Below, one piece after another: positions 16,591-25,707 of a stretch of DNA of 64,000 bases. The position numbers were made by a program, and so were the translations under genes. The stretch is from positions 1 to 64,000 of the forward strand of contig NZ_BBQT01000014.1 in NCBI RefSeq assembly GCF_001570625.1. The letters are read 5' to 3'. Source of the stretch: Syntrophomonas wolfei subsp. methylbutyratica. Lineage in GTDB: Bacteria; Bacillota; Syntrophomonadia; Syntrophomonadales; Syntrophomonadaceae. The notes beneath the pieces were generated by a model. The model had not been told where the DNA came from and searched no databases. It saw only the letters and a program-made list of their open reading frames with translations. Each line of letters starts with the position of its first letter. The stretch's first letter is position 1.

Positions 16591-16876
16591 CCAGCCTCCA
16601 ATCTAACAATACTTAAACCATTCCGATGCTTATAACATTTAAGCATCAGAATATCTTAATATTCTTTTTGCTAAATCAGCCGCTATGCAATTTAGCTTCA
16701 CGTTATACATCTTATTCTATATATTACTTTTTTTCCCTTTATAGAAAAACAAAAAAATAAGGGAACATTACTCAAATATTCCCTGAAAATCGTTTATTCC
16801 CGCCCAAAAATTCCCCGTTTTTTCGCTATATGGACTGGCTTCTTAAATAAGAAAAGTGAGGAGTAAGCAAAGACCC

Positions 16877-18985
16877 TTACTCTATGGGCTGGCCGGTTGC
16901 ATTTTCCATCGCTGCTTCAGTTTCATCTATCTTATCTGCCGCTTTCGCCTTATCTGCCTCATCTTCTGCCAGGTGATCCCTTAAACCAAAATAATGTTCA
17001 AATATATCCCTGGCCACATAACCGGCTGATTCACTTCCATGGTGGCCATATTCCACCACCCCGGCAAAGGCGATTTCCGGATCATCATAAGGAGCAAAAG
17101 CCACAAATACCCCGTGAAATTCTTTTAATTGATTATCTCCTGCCCGCCCGGTTTGAGCGGTTCCAGTTTTAGCGGCTATTCCTATTTCTTTGGGAAAATT
17201 ATAAAAAAGGAAGTGAGCCGTACCACCAGGCTGAGTAACGGCCAGCATAGCTTTCCGGGTTTCCCTGATGCTTTCCGCCTTTAGTTCTACATCATGTATA
17301 AGTTGTGGGTGAAAAACCTTTAAAACCTTATTGTCATGTGAAACTATGCGACTGACCACATATGGCTTCATCAAATGACCTCCATTGGCTATGGCGGCCA
17401 CATAGTTAGCCAGCTGGATTACGGTATAATCGTTGTTGCCCTGGCCGATAGACATATTAAAGGTATCGAAAGCCTGCCATTTTGTTTCAAAGCCATAGTC
17501 AATTTCGTACTGGGCTTCCAGCTTAATCTTTTCCTGTTTAAGCTTTTTTTCCAAACTACGCTTCTGTTCATCATCCTGAGCCTTAGCCAATAACTCCTCG
17601 TACTTTTCTGCCAGTTGCTTTTGCAGCACTTCGTACTTCTTGTCAACAACCCGGGCAAATCTTTCCTTCTTCCATTCAGGCGAAGGTAACAACCCGCTTT
17701 CCTCGTCAGGAAGATCAATACCGGTTTTGGTCCCTAATCCAAACTGTCTGCCCACCCATACTATGGCATCTTTGCCCGCCCTACGGCCCATTTCTTGAAA
17801 AAAGGTATTGCAGGAGGTGGCCATACCGGTATAATAGTTTACATTGCCATGTACTCCCGTACAAGGGATATATGGAGCTATCCAATAGGCACCCTTACAA
17901 TTAACCAGGTTTTTTAAAGGATCAACTCCCCCTTTTTCCAGAGCCGCCATGCCGGTTACAGGCTTAAAAGTGGAACCGGGCGGATAAGTAGATTGCAAAG
18001 CACGATTCACCTCGGCTCCCGGTTCCATAGGATTATAGGCATTACCCTGGGGAAAATAGTAGGGTACTCGTTGCAAGCTGAGATTTCCCTTCCAATCATT
18101 GGGGTCCAGGGGAGGATTACTGCACATAGCCAAAACTTCCCCGGTTTTAACATTCAGTACCACGGCCGAACCGACCCGAGCCTTGGGATACTTTACCTGC
18201 AAACGTTTCAAGGTATCAGCCATACTTTTTTCCAATACCCTCTGCAGCTTCATATCCAGTGTAAGATAAAGATTGTCTCCGGGTGAAGGTTCCAGGGTAA
18301 CCAGTTCTCTTATCGGACGCCCCCGGGCATCGACTTCCACTTGCCGGGCACCATCTTCACCCCGTAGGTACTGCTCATATTGCTTTTCAATACCTGATTT
18401 GCCAATCAGGCTGTTAATACTGTATTTGCTCGTTTCTACCCGGGCCAATTCCTCCGAGTTTATGGAGTGAATGTACCCTAATACATGACCTGCCAATGCT
18501 GCTTCCGGGTAGTAACGCAAGGGTTCCACTACCACTGATACTCCCGGCAGATCCCGCCGGTTTTCCTCCAATTTCACCACCATTTCCCAGGGTATGTCCC
18601 GTATAATAATTACCGGCTCAAACAAGCGGAATTTCTGTTTTTCGATTTTATCTTTAATAAAATCGAAAGTAATATCGGGATAATAATCCTGTACCAGGCT
18701 TACCAGATTATTAATTACCTGTTGCTGATCTCCCAATTGCAGGAAAGTAAGGGAAAGCGTATATACCAATTTGTTAGCAGCCAGTATATGGGCATTGCGA
18801 TCATATATTTCCCCTCGCGGAGCCTTTATGGCCACCAATCGGATGCGGTTGTCTTTGGCCTGGGTTTGGTATACCTCGTTAAAAAACAATTGCACAATAG
18901 CCAGCCTGATAGCGAGTATAACCAGCAACGCAATGACTATAGCTGCATATATTTTTAAGCGCTTTTTTAACTCATCGCTTTTCAT
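16877..18985 (-). CDS. mrdA: Penicillin-binding protein 2 (class B transpeptidase)
   Basis: 702 aa. One N-terminal membrane helix (about residues 12-32) is followed by the dimerisation domain (APRGEIYDRNAHILA) and the transpeptidase domain: STFKP (catalytic Ser), SCN and KTGTAQTG. It crosslinks peptidoglycan during elongation with RodA. Unusual is a highly charged, probably coiled-coil insert around residues 435-495 between the SCN and KTG motifs (KKYEVLQKQLAEKYEELLAK and following), and an acidic C-terminal tail. Its start follows directly on the mreD stop, so it belongs to mreBCD. Confidence 0.93.
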   Translation of the reverse strand: MKSDELKKRLKIYAAIVIALLVILAIRLAIVQLFFNEVYQTQAKDNRIRLVAIKAPRGEIYDRNAHILAANKLVYTLSLTFLQLGDQQQVINNLVSLVQDYYPDITFDFIKDKIEKQKFRLFEPVIIIRDIPWEMVVKLEENRRDLPGVSVVVEPLRYYPEAALAGHVLGYIHSINSEELARVETSKYSINSLIGKSGIEKQYEQYLRGEDGARQVEVDARGRPIRELVTLEPSPGDNLYLTLDMKLQRVLEKSMADTLKRLQVKYPKARVGSAVVLNVKTGEVLAMCSNPPLDPNDWKGNLSLQRVPYYFPQGNAYNPMEPGAEVNRALQSTYPPGSTFKPVTGMAALEKGGVDPLKNLVNCKGAYWIAPYIPCTGVHGNVNYYTGMATSCNTFFQEMGRRAGKDAIVWVGRQFGLGTKTGIDLPDEESGLLPSPEWKKERFARVVDKKYEVLQKQLAEKYEELLAKAQDDEQKRSLEKKLKQEKIKLEAQYEIDYGFETKWQAFDTFNMSIGQGNNDYTVIQLANYVAAIANGGHLMKPYVVSRIVSHDNKVLKVFHPQLIHDVELKAESIRETRKAMLAVTQPGGTAHFLFYNFPKEIGIAAKTGTAQTGRAGDNQLKEFHGVFVAFAPYDDPEIAFAGVVEYGHHGSESAGYVARDIFEHYFGLRDHLAEDEADKAKAADKIDETEAAMENATGQPIE

Positions 18986-19489
18986 CTACCTCTCCCCTGT
19001 TGGCCTGAGAATACCTTGGTAAGAAGAATTATAATACCATAAGTATAATGGTATGGCTAAAACTGTGTTGTAAATGCTTTGGTAAATTACTGCCACTACT
19101 ATATTCATATCAACATTGAAAATATCGTGGGTGAACAGGGCCAAGAAAAAAAACAAAAGGGAATTTATAAATGTACTTAAGAGAACCGTTATCATAGCTA
19201 CCAGTATATTCTCTTTAAAAACTCTATCCTGAAAATGCCCTACCAGGTAGGCAGTAAAAGCCTTGGATAGAGCATTTACCCCAATAAAGCGGCCCAGGTA
19301 GAGATCTTCAAACAAACCGCAAAGAAAGCCATATATGGTTCCTCCCCGGGCCCCATTTATCAAGGCAAAAAATACTACAAAAACTAATACCAGGTCAGGT
19401 AATGTCCCCTTTATACTATAAAAACTAAAGACGGTCGACTGTAATAATATGGCCGTAAATGGTAATAGGAAAAGAAGCAAATACCTCAA
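18986..19489 (-). CDS. mreD: Rod shape-determining protein MreD
   Basis: 167 aa membrane protein with about five hydrophobic helices, as usual for MreD (LPDLVLVFVVFFALINGARGG and FLCGLFEDLYLGRFIG are typical). It overlaps mreC by 4 nt and abuts PBP2. It is part of the elongasome that links MreB to wall synthesis. Confidence 0.87.
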   Translation of the reverse strand: MRYLLLFLLPFTAILLQSTVFSFYSIKGTLPDLVLVFVVFFALINGARGGTIYGFLCGLFEDLYLGRFIGVNALSKAFTAYLVGHFQDRVFKENILVAMITVLLSTFINSLLFFFLALFTHDIFNVDMNIVVAVIYQSIYNTVLAIPLYLWYYNSSYQGILRPTGER

Positions 19490-20352
19490 TTTTCTGAATC
19501 CTCCGCCCCTTGTACGGTTTCCGGTGGCTGGAAGCCGGTTATAATCAGGACTTCCTCCAACTTATCAAAATTAACAACCGGTTCTATATCAGCGGATAAT
19601 AAGAGTCCGCTGGGTTCAGGGCTTATGTTCTTAACCACTCCGATATCTATGCCCCGAGGATAAGTCACCGACAAACCGGAGCTTATTACCCGGTCGTTCT
19701 TTTTTATGGGAGAATAATAAGGAATATTTATCATGCGCAAGAGGTTACTATCCCCATGCCCTTCAATTATGCCGTTGGTTTCCCGGCTTTCCTGAAGTAT
19801 AGCACCTACAGCCACCTCGCGATCAGTAATCAGGTTGACCTGCGCTGATTTCTTGCTTACGCTCCCCACCTGGCCCACTAACCCCTCGGGGCTGATAACC
19901 GGCATCCCTTTTTTTATACCTTGTTTGCTTCCTTTATTGATAAGCAGATAGCGATACCAGTTATTAGGGCTGCGGCTTATAACCCGAGCCGATAACAAGG
20001 TGTAGCTGTCCAGGCTGTCGCTTTGGAAATCCAACAAGCTGCGCAAACGTTTTAACTCAGCCTGAGATTCCCTTAAAACCTGATTCTCTATCTTGAGCTC
20101 CTGGTTTTCTTTTTGCAATACCTGAATCTGCTGGCTGAGGACTTCCTTGTTATTGAGGACAGAGGCAATACCCCCCCAATTATGCCTGAGCTTATTTACC
20201 CCGCTTTGCAGCGGGGTAAATATATCTCTTATCAAATTCTCCGCTATACTTATTTCCCCTCGTTCAGGGGAAGTAAGATGCATAAGCAGAAATGATAGCA
20301 ATACTGTGAATACCACCATCCACAGGTATTTGTTGCGTAATATTTTTAACAA
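19486..20352 (-). CDS. mreC: Rod shape-determining protein MreC
   Basis: 288 aa. One membrane helix near residues 10-27, a coiled coil at about 72-110 (LSQQIQVLQKENQELKIENQ), then the beta-rich MreC domain (RSPNNWYRYLLINKGSKQGIKKGMPVI and VGQVGSVSKKSAQVNLITD, pattern only). It overlaps mreD by 4 nt. It scaffolds PBP2-RodA outside the membrane. Confidence 0.92.
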   Translation of the reverse strand: MLKILRNKYLWMVVFTVLLSFLLMHLTSPERGEISIAENLIRDIFTPLQSGVNKLRHNWGGIASVLNNKEVLSQQIQVLQKENQELKIENQVLRESQAELKRLRSLLDFQSDSLDSYTLLSARVISRSPNNWYRYLLINKGSKQGIKKGMPVISPEGLVGQVGSVSKKSAQVNLITDREVAVGAILQESRETNGIIEGHGDSNLLRMINIPYYSPIKKNDRVISSGLSVTYPRGIDIGVVKNISPEPSGLLLSADIEPVVNFDKLEEVLIITGFQPPETVQGAEDSEN

Positions 20353-20366
20353 TTGCCTTCACCCGG

Positions 20367-21389
20367 TTAAAATGATTTTTTGGGAGAAATCAAAACCTTG
20401 CGCAAAACTTCAATATTTTCCAGTACCCGTCCAGTTCCCTGGGCCACGGCTAAAAGGGGTTCGTCACATACATAAACCGGCATTTCCGTTTCCTGACTGA
20501 TCAATTTGTCCAAACCCTTAAGCAAAGCTCCGCCTCCAGCCATAATAATGCCACGATCCATGATATCCGATGCCAGTTCCGGCGGGGTTTTTTCCAGGCA
20601 TACCTTAATCCCATCTACAATTTGCTCTACCGTTTCTTTAAGGGCCTTTTGGATTTCCAGGCAAGATACCTTTATAGTTTTAGGTAAACCACTTACCAGG
20701 TCGCGCCCCCGTACATCGTAGAACTCCTCCTCACCTTCCCATAGGGCTGACCCCACCGATATTTTAATATCCTCAGCAGTTCGCTCCCCAATCAGGAGAT
20801 TATAGTTCTTCCTCAAGTTCTGAATGATGGCTTCATCCATATTGTCGCCGGCCACCCTTATCGAGCGGGCTGTGACCACGCCTCCCAGGGATATTACCGC
20901 CACCTCGGTAGTACCCCCACCTATGTCAACAATCATGTTGCCGGTGGGTTCATGAACCGGAAGGCCTGCACCAATAGCCGCGGCCATAGGTTCCTCAATT
21001 AAATAAGCCTCCTTGGCACCACCCTGCAGTGCTGCTTCTCTAACCGCTCGTTCCTCCACGGTGGTACATCCGGTAGGTATGCTTATAACCACTCGGGGTC
21101 TTACCAGGGGCATTCTCTGATCCAGGGCCTTGGCAATAAAATACTTTAGCATAGCCTGGGTTATATCAAAATCAGCTATTACTCCGTCCTTCATGGGCCG
21201 GATAGCAACAATGTTTCCCGGTGTCCTGCCTATCATCTGTTTAGCTTCTTCACCCACGGCCAGCACCTTTCCACTATCATTCAGTATAGCTACAACCGAA
21301 GGTTCCCTGAGGATTACCCCTTTACCTTTCAAGTGAACCAGGGTATTGGCGGTACCCAGGTCAATACCCATATCCTTACCGAAAACCAC
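20367..21389 (-). CDS. mreB: Actin-like rod shape protein MreB
   Basis: 340 aa actin-fold ATPase. [11 protein letters not shown] (phosphate 1) is at the N-terminus, and [12 protein letters not shown] (phosphate 2) and [15 protein letters not shown] (adenosine site) follow. It starts at GTG 21389 with AAGGAGG about 10 nt upstream. It forms the membrane filaments that guide PBP2-RodA and is first in mreBCD-mrdA. The upstream gene radC is only 19 nt away, so one long transcript is possible. Confidence 0.94.
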   Translation of the reverse strand: MVFGKDMGIDLGTANTLVHLKGKGVILREPSVVAILNDSGKVLAVGEEAKQMIGRTPGNIVAIRPMKDGVIADFDITQAMLKYFIAKALDQRMPLVRPRVVISIPTGCTTVEERAVREAALQGGAKEAYLIEEPMAAAIGAGLPVHEPTGNMIVDIGGGTTEVAVISLGGVVTARSIRVAGDNMDEAIIQNLRKNYNLLIGERTAEDIKISVGSALWEGEEEFYDVRGRDLVSGLPKTIKVSCLEIQKALKETVEQIVDGIKVCLEKTPPELASDIMDRGIIMAGGGALLKGLDKLISQETEMPVYVCDEPLLAVAQGTGRVLENIEVLRKVLISPKKSF

Positions 21390-21408
21390 TATCGTATTTC
21401 CTCCTTAA

Positions 21409-22116
21409 CTAGATTAGCCCTCTTGCTTTCAGGCTGCAGTAATTTACTTCCCCAATAATGACATGATCCAGAATCTCGATTCCCATTATTTTACCAGCCT
21501 CCATCAAACGGCGGGTGATTTCAATATCCTCCTGGCTGGGAGTAGGATCCCCGCTGGGATGATTATGTACCAGAATCATGGAAGCAGCACTCTTTTTTAC
21601 TGCTGTTTTAAAAACCTCACGAGGGTGTACAATGGAGCTGTGCAGTCCCCCGATGGATATATCCTGCATGGTAATAAGACCGCCCTTGCGATCAATATAC
21701 AAAACCCGAAAGTGCTCCCGGTCATAATGGCGCATTTCTTCCATGGCCAATTCTCTAACTGCTTCCTGCACATCTTCGGGAGATTTTATGATCCTTCTTA
21801 GCTGAATATTGCCGACTACTCTTCTCCCCATTTCTATGGCAGCTTTGATGCTCACCGCCTTGGCCATCCCGATTCCTTTCTCGGCAGTAAGTTCCTCCAG
21901 ACTGGCTGACATAAGAAACCTCAAGCTTCCCCCATGCCGGGCCAGGAGCTGCCGGGCCAGTTCCAGCGCATTCATTTCCCTGGTGCCGCTCCCGAGTACA
22001 ATGGCCAGGAGTTCGGCTTCATCCAGCTTGTCTTCGCCACGAGCTATAAGCTTCTCCCGGGGACGCATGATTTCCGGCATTTCCTTTATATTGAGATTTA
22101 CGAAATACTCGTTCAT
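21409..22116 (-). CDS. radC: RadC/YsxA family JAB-domain protein
   Basis: 235 aa. An N-terminal helix-hairpin-helix region (LARHGGSLRFLMSASLEELT...GIGMAKAVSIKAA, pattern) precedes the JAB/MPN metalloprotease-like domain with LVHNHPSGDPTPSQED. Despite the name, a DNA-repair role is unproven. It is regularly placed before mreB in Clostridia and Bacilli, as here. Confidence 0.92.
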   Translation of the reverse strand: MNEYFVNLNIKEMPEIMRPREKLIARGEDKLDEAELLAIVLGSGTREMNALELARQLLARHGGSLRFLMSASLEELTAEKGIGMAKAVSIKAAIEMGRRVVGNIQLRRIIKSPEDVQEAVRELAMEEMRHYDREHFRVLYIDRKGGLITMQDISIGGLHSSIVHPREVFKTAVKKSAASMILVHNHPSGDPTPSQEDIEITRRLMEAGKIMGIEILDHVIIGEVNYCSLKARGLI

Positions 22117-22122
22117 CTACTT

Positions 22123-22710
22123 TCACTCATTCCTCAGGAGATTTATGCCACGCCGGGCCAGCATTCCATATACCCGGCTGACCGGAAGCCCTACCACATT
22201 AAAATAGCAGCCATCTATGCGTTCGGCAAAAACAGAACCCAGCCCTTGTATGCCATAGGCCCCCGCTTTGTCCATGGCTTCTCCACTACATATATAGGCT
22301 CGTATCTCCATCGGTGACAAGCTGCGGAAATAAACCCGGGTCACTTCGCTTTCCACCTCAGATTCAGCCTGGTCAATATCCTTTATACATACCGCTGTTA
22401 TTACTTCATGAGATTTAGCACTAAGATAGCTTAACATAAGGAAGGCGTCATCTTCATCCTGCGGTTTGCCCAAAACCTTACCATCGCATACAACTATGGT
22501 ATCGGCGGCTAAAATTAATCCATGTTCAAAATTCCTGGCTACCGCTTCTGCTTTCTCGCGAGCAATTCTCTCAGCTGCTTTCCGGGGCAGCTCTCCCGGA
22601 AAGAATTGCTCATCCAACTCGGCGGGAACACTTTTATACTTAATCCCCAGAGCATCCAACAAGTCCTGGCGCCGCGGGGATGCTGAAGCCAATATTATTT
22701 CCTTATGCAG
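22123..22710 (-). CDS. maf: Maf-family nucleotide pyrophosphatase
   Basis: Hydrolyses non-canonical or modified nucleoside triphosphates (dTTP/UTP or m7GTP type). Family signatures are ILASASPRRQDLL at the N-terminus, ELDEQFF, AADTIVVCDGKVLGKP and DKAGAYGIQGLG. Maf proteins begin just before the ILAS motif. Here no ATG lies there; CTG at 22710 follows AGGAGG by 7 nt and fits best. An ATG at 22761 would add 17 residues overlapping the DUF4321 gene, without a ribosome site. I list the CTG start. Confidence 0.85.
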   Translation of the reverse strand: MHKEIILASASPRRQDLLDALGIKYKSVPAELDEQFFPGELPRKAAERIAREKAEAVARNFEHGLILAADTIVVCDGKVLGKPQDEDDAFLMLSYLSAKSHEVITAVCIKDIDQAESEVESEVTRVYFRSLSPMEIRAYICSGEAMDKAGAYGIQGLGSVFAERIDGCYFNVVGLPVSRVYGMLARRGINLLRNE

Positions 22711-22726
22711 ATTACCGCCTCCTAAA

Positions 22727-22990
22727 TCAAAAGCGCCGGTATAACAAATAGGCCAGAACAAATCCTAAAATGGTAAAAAAATTGACATGAAGCATAAAGC
22801 CAAATTGCAAACTGAATACATTCAGGTCTAAAGAAAAAGCAGGCAGACCAATGCTCTGAACCTGCCCCAGCACCTTCATATTCGGCCATAGCTTTACTAC
22901 GGCTTCTCCTATCCACCCACCGATAATTCCTCCCAGTACCAGCAAAAGCAAGAAAATCTGCCAGCCTGGGTAGGTGCTGGATCTTGCCAC
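22727..22990 (-). CDS. DUF4321 membrane protein
   Basis: 87 aa from GTG 22990, which follows GGAGG by 7 nt; a longer frame goes to 23029. Two hydrophobic stretches: IFLLLLVLGGIIGGWIGEAV near the N-terminus and FFTILGFVLAYLLYRRF at the C-terminus, with an amphipathic middle (FSLDLNVFSLQFGFMLHVN). DUF4321 proteins are small clostridial membrane proteins found beside maf and mreB; function unknown. Confidence 0.82.
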   Translation of the reverse strand: MARSSTYPGWQIFLLLLVLGGIIGGWIGEAVVKLWPNMKVLGQVQSIGLPAFSLDLNVFSLQFGFMLHVNFFTILGFVLAYLLYRRF

Positions 22991-23124
22991 TTTTCTTCCT
23001 CCAGTCGCATATTTTTTTAAGTGTAGCATTAGGACCGGCTAAAAACAAGGCCAGCAAAAAAGGGGATAAATCCTACCATTGCCTGCCATCAGGAAATAGA
23101 GCATCCCCTTTTGAATATCCTTTC

Positions 23125-23176
23125 TAACCCCCCATGGCCGCATACATCCTTAATAGCGAGGCAGGGTGGGGGCCAC
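23125..23176 (+). repeat. Shortened module related to dispersed repeat A
   Basis: CCCCCCATGGCCGCA, CCTTAATAGCGA and GCAGGGTG...GGGCCACC match the outer parts of 14687-14755 (CCCCCCACGGCCGCA, CCTTAATAGTGA, GGGTGAGGGCCAC), with the middle deleted. Confidence 0.6.
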
Positions 23177-23184
23177 CATTCAAT

Positions 23185-23262
23185 CCTCCGCCTTCCGTAC
23201 TCCGATATCCGTCCTCTGTCCTCCGTCTTCTGTCCCCCGTCTTCTGTCCTCCGTCTTCCTAC
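23185..23262. repeat. Degenerate heptamer/14-mer tandem array after rex
   Basis: About ten variants of TCCGTCT/TCTGTCC in a row (for example GTCTTCTGTCCTCC, repeated three times). The array ends inside the last codons or stop of rex. The same motif on the other strand recurs at 45284-45318. Confidence 0.8.
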
Positions 23263-23891
23263 CTGTTATTCAATGCCAGGTAAAAACTTAAAAGCTCCAG
23301 GTTTACTGATAGATCTACATTTCTCAGTATAACATCATTGGGCACTTTAAGTACCCGCGGCGAAAAATTGAGAATGGCTTTTACCCCCGAGGCCACCAGG
23401 AGGTCGGTAACATCCTGGGCCGCCGGAGCAGGCACCGTAATTACCCCCACCGTAATATTCTTTTCCGTCACTCTTTGCTGCAGCAATTCCAAAGGCTCAA
23501 TCTTTACTCCATCCAGTTCGCTGCCGATTATTTTCTCATCCACATCCATAATCGCGCTTATAGTAAATCCCCGATCCAAAAAACCCTGGTATAAGGCAAA
23601 GGCCGAACCCAATTTGCCGGCACCGATGATAATAATATTCCATCTCCGATCCAGTCCTAAAATCTTTAATAAACAACCATAAAGGTCTTCCACCTTGTAT
23701 CCTACCCCACGGGTGCCAAACTCGCCAAAATAGGCCAGATCCTTTCTCACCTGGGCCGAACTAACGCCTACACCAGCAGCGATTTCGCCCGATGAAACTG
23801 TTTCCACGCCTTCCTCGATCAATTGCCTGAGATAGCGGGAGTAGATTGAGAGCCTCATAACTGTCGCTTCTGGAATCTTGAAGACTTTCAA
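23259..23891 (-). CDS. rex: Redox-sensing transcriptional repressor Rex
   Basis: 210 aa. The N-terminal winged helix (residues about 5-70: EATVMRLSIYSRYLRQL, SAQVRKDLAYFGEFGTRGVGY) binds DNA; the Rossmann domain (GAGKLGSAFALYQGF, near residues 93-107) senses the NADH/NAD+ ratio. It seems to start at TTG 23891 behind a G-rich site. In anaerobes Rex controls fermentation and hydrogen genes; the alcohol dehydrogenase in this window could be a target, but I found no clear Rex box there. Confidence 0.94.
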   Translation of the reverse strand: MKVFKIPEATVMRLSIYSRYLRQLIEEGVETVSSGEIAAGVGVSSAQVRKDLAYFGEFGTRGVGYKVEDLYGCLLKILGLDRRWNIIIIGAGKLGSAFALYQGFLDRGFTISAIMDVDEKIIGSELDGVKIEPLELLQQRVTEKNITVGVITVPAPAAQDVTDLLVASGVKAILNFSPRVLKVPNDVILRNVDLSVNLELLSFYLALNNR

Positions 23892-24002
23892 GCCCCCATC
23901 CCCCTTTTCTTAAATTTTTCTGCTTGCCTTGCCTCTCTTTTCACTGGACATAGAATTTGAGAAGAATATTTTGCCAGTTTTTCGGTATAACCGCTGCTAA
24001 CA

Positions 24003-24992
24003 TTATAGGAAGATTATGATTAATTTGTAAACAATCATTGCTGCAAAAGCTGCTGAAGGAATGGTCACAAACCAGGCTATCAGAATTTGGCGGGCAATAT
24101 TCCAGCGCACACCCTTCAAGCGTTTGGCTGCTCCAACTCCCATGATGGCAGAGGAAACAACATGGGTGGTGCTAACCGGAGCTCCCAGTAGACTGGCGGA
24201 ATAGATTACCGTTGCGGAAGTGAAGTCGGCGGCAAAGCCATTTATGGGTTCAATGCGAAATATTTTTCCCCCCATGGTTCTGATAATCCTCCAGCCTCCC
24301 ACTGCAGTCCCCAGGGCCATAGCCAGGGCACAAGCTACCATAACCCAGATAGGAACATGAAAACTGCTAATCAGCCCTCCGCTTAACAAAGTCAAGCTTA
24401 TTATTCCCATTGATTTTTGCGCATCATTGGAACCATGAGCAAAAGAAGCCATGCAGGCGGAAAGCATCTGGAGCTTGCGGAATTTGTTATTGGTTCTGGC
24501 CGGAGAAGCTTTCTTAAATATCCAAAATAATAGAGTCATTACCATACTTCCCGCTACGAGACCCAGTATGGGTGCCAGAATCAGACCACTGAAGATTTTG
24601 ACAAAACCCTGCCAATTGACGGCATAAATGCCAAAACCGGCCATCACTCCTCCCACCAGTCCCCCTATCAGGGCATGGGAAGAACTGCTGGGAATACCGA
24701 AATACCAAGTAAATAGGTTCCAAAATATGGCCCCGATTAAAGCAGTAATCAAAACCAGAGGAGTTACCAGGTCTGGAGCTACCAGGCTCTGTCCTATGGT
24801 GGCCGCAACCGCGGTGCCACTCAAGGCCCCGGCAAAATTCAGGGTGGCGGCAATCATTATGGCCATACGTGGTGACAGAGCTTTGGTGGAAACTGAGGTG
24901 GCAATGGCGTTGGCGGTATCATGAAAACCGTTTATGAAGTCAAAGAGGAGTGCCAATAAGACGACCAAAATAATCATTACTAAACTAAACAT
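24003..24992 (-). CDS. pit: Inorganic phosphate transporter, PiT family
   Basis: 329 aa with about ten membrane helices. The two inverted-repeat signatures are present: DFINGFHDTANAIAT in the N-half and SFAHGSNDAQKSMGI in the C-half, with GAPVSTTHVVSSAIMG. It is a low-affinity phosphate symporter. It overlaps the upstream DUF47 gene by 8 nt, the usual partner arrangement. Confidence 0.93.
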   Translation of the reverse strand: MFSLVMIILVVLLALLFDFINGFHDTANAIATSVSTKALSPRMAIMIAATLNFAGALSGTAVAATIGQSLVAPDLVTPLVLITALIGAIFWNLFTWYFGIPSSSSHALIGGLVGGVMAGFGIYAVNWQGFVKIFSGLILAPILGLVAGSMVMTLLFWIFKKASPARTNNKFRKLQMLSACMASFAHGSNDAQKSMGIISLTLLSGGLISSFHVPIWVMVACALAMALGTAVGGWRIIRTMGGKIFRIEPINGFAADFTSATVIYSASLLGAPVSTTHVVSSAIMGVGAAKRLKGVRWNIARQILIAWFVTIPSAAFAAMIVYKLIIIFL

Positions 24993-25620
24993 ATTTTACC
25001 GTTATTCCTTTAATTATGTTGCTGACGTTTTCACAATAATCCAATGTGGTTTCCAGGTGTTCATAAATCTCTTTCCATTTAATTATTTCAACCACATTCT
25101 CCGTTTTTTCAAAAAGAAGGGCAATACCTGCCCGGTACAGGTAATCGCCCTCATGTTCATAAGACCTGATTTTTTCGCAAGAAATAACAATTTCATCATG
25201 CCTGGTTTTAAGCTCGGGAAGCTTATTCACTGCGCTTTTAATTTCCCAGGTAGCCGTATTCAGAACCGCAATAAGTTTCATTATATACTCGGGTTCTTTG
25301 GGGGTATTTGCTTTGTAGAGAACGAACTTTTCCATGGAACCCTGGATATGATCTAAAATATTATTCAATTCTCGGGCCAGCATGAGAATATCCTCTCGAT
25401 CAAAAGGAGCGATGAAAGAACTGTTGATTTGCTTCATAAGTAAAGACAAGGTTTGATCTCCCCGCTCTTCCATCTGGGTCAATAACTCCAGCTTTCCCCG
25501 GGCATCCTGAGCTGTCTTGGAAAACTCCAGCAATATATCAGCAGCATCACAAACCGCTTCAGCCAGTTTATTAAAAAATACAAAGAACTTGTCTTCCCGT
25601 GGCTTTAACTTGAAAACCAC
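24985..25620 (-). CDS. DUF47 (PhoU-like) regulator of phosphate transport
   Basis: 211 aa, all-helical PhoU-like protein. DUF47 traits are the early KFFVFFNKLAEAV, MEERGDQTLSLLMKQINSSFIAPFDREDILML (pattern) and YEHEGDYLYRAGIALLF, with acidic metal-binding residues. It starts at GTG 25620 with GGAGG 7 nt upstream. It is coupled to pit by overlap and is thought to modulate Pit activity. Confidence 0.9.
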   Translation of the reverse strand: MVFKLKPREDKFFVFFNKLAEAVCDAADILLEFSKTAQDARGKLELLTQMEERGDQTLSLLMKQINSSFIAPFDREDILMLARELNNILDHIQGSMEKFVLYKANTPKEPEYIMKLIAVLNTATWEIKSAVNKLPELKTRHDEIVISCEKIRSYEHEGDYLYRAGIALLFEKTENVVEIIKWKEIYEHLETTLDYCENVSNIIKGITVKYV

Positions 25621-25707
25621 TTTTATACCTCCTCGATCCTACTTATCCTATTTTAATTATAGCAAATAAAAACTTTAAGCCTGTGTTAAGAATCTGTTAA
25701 TAATAGC

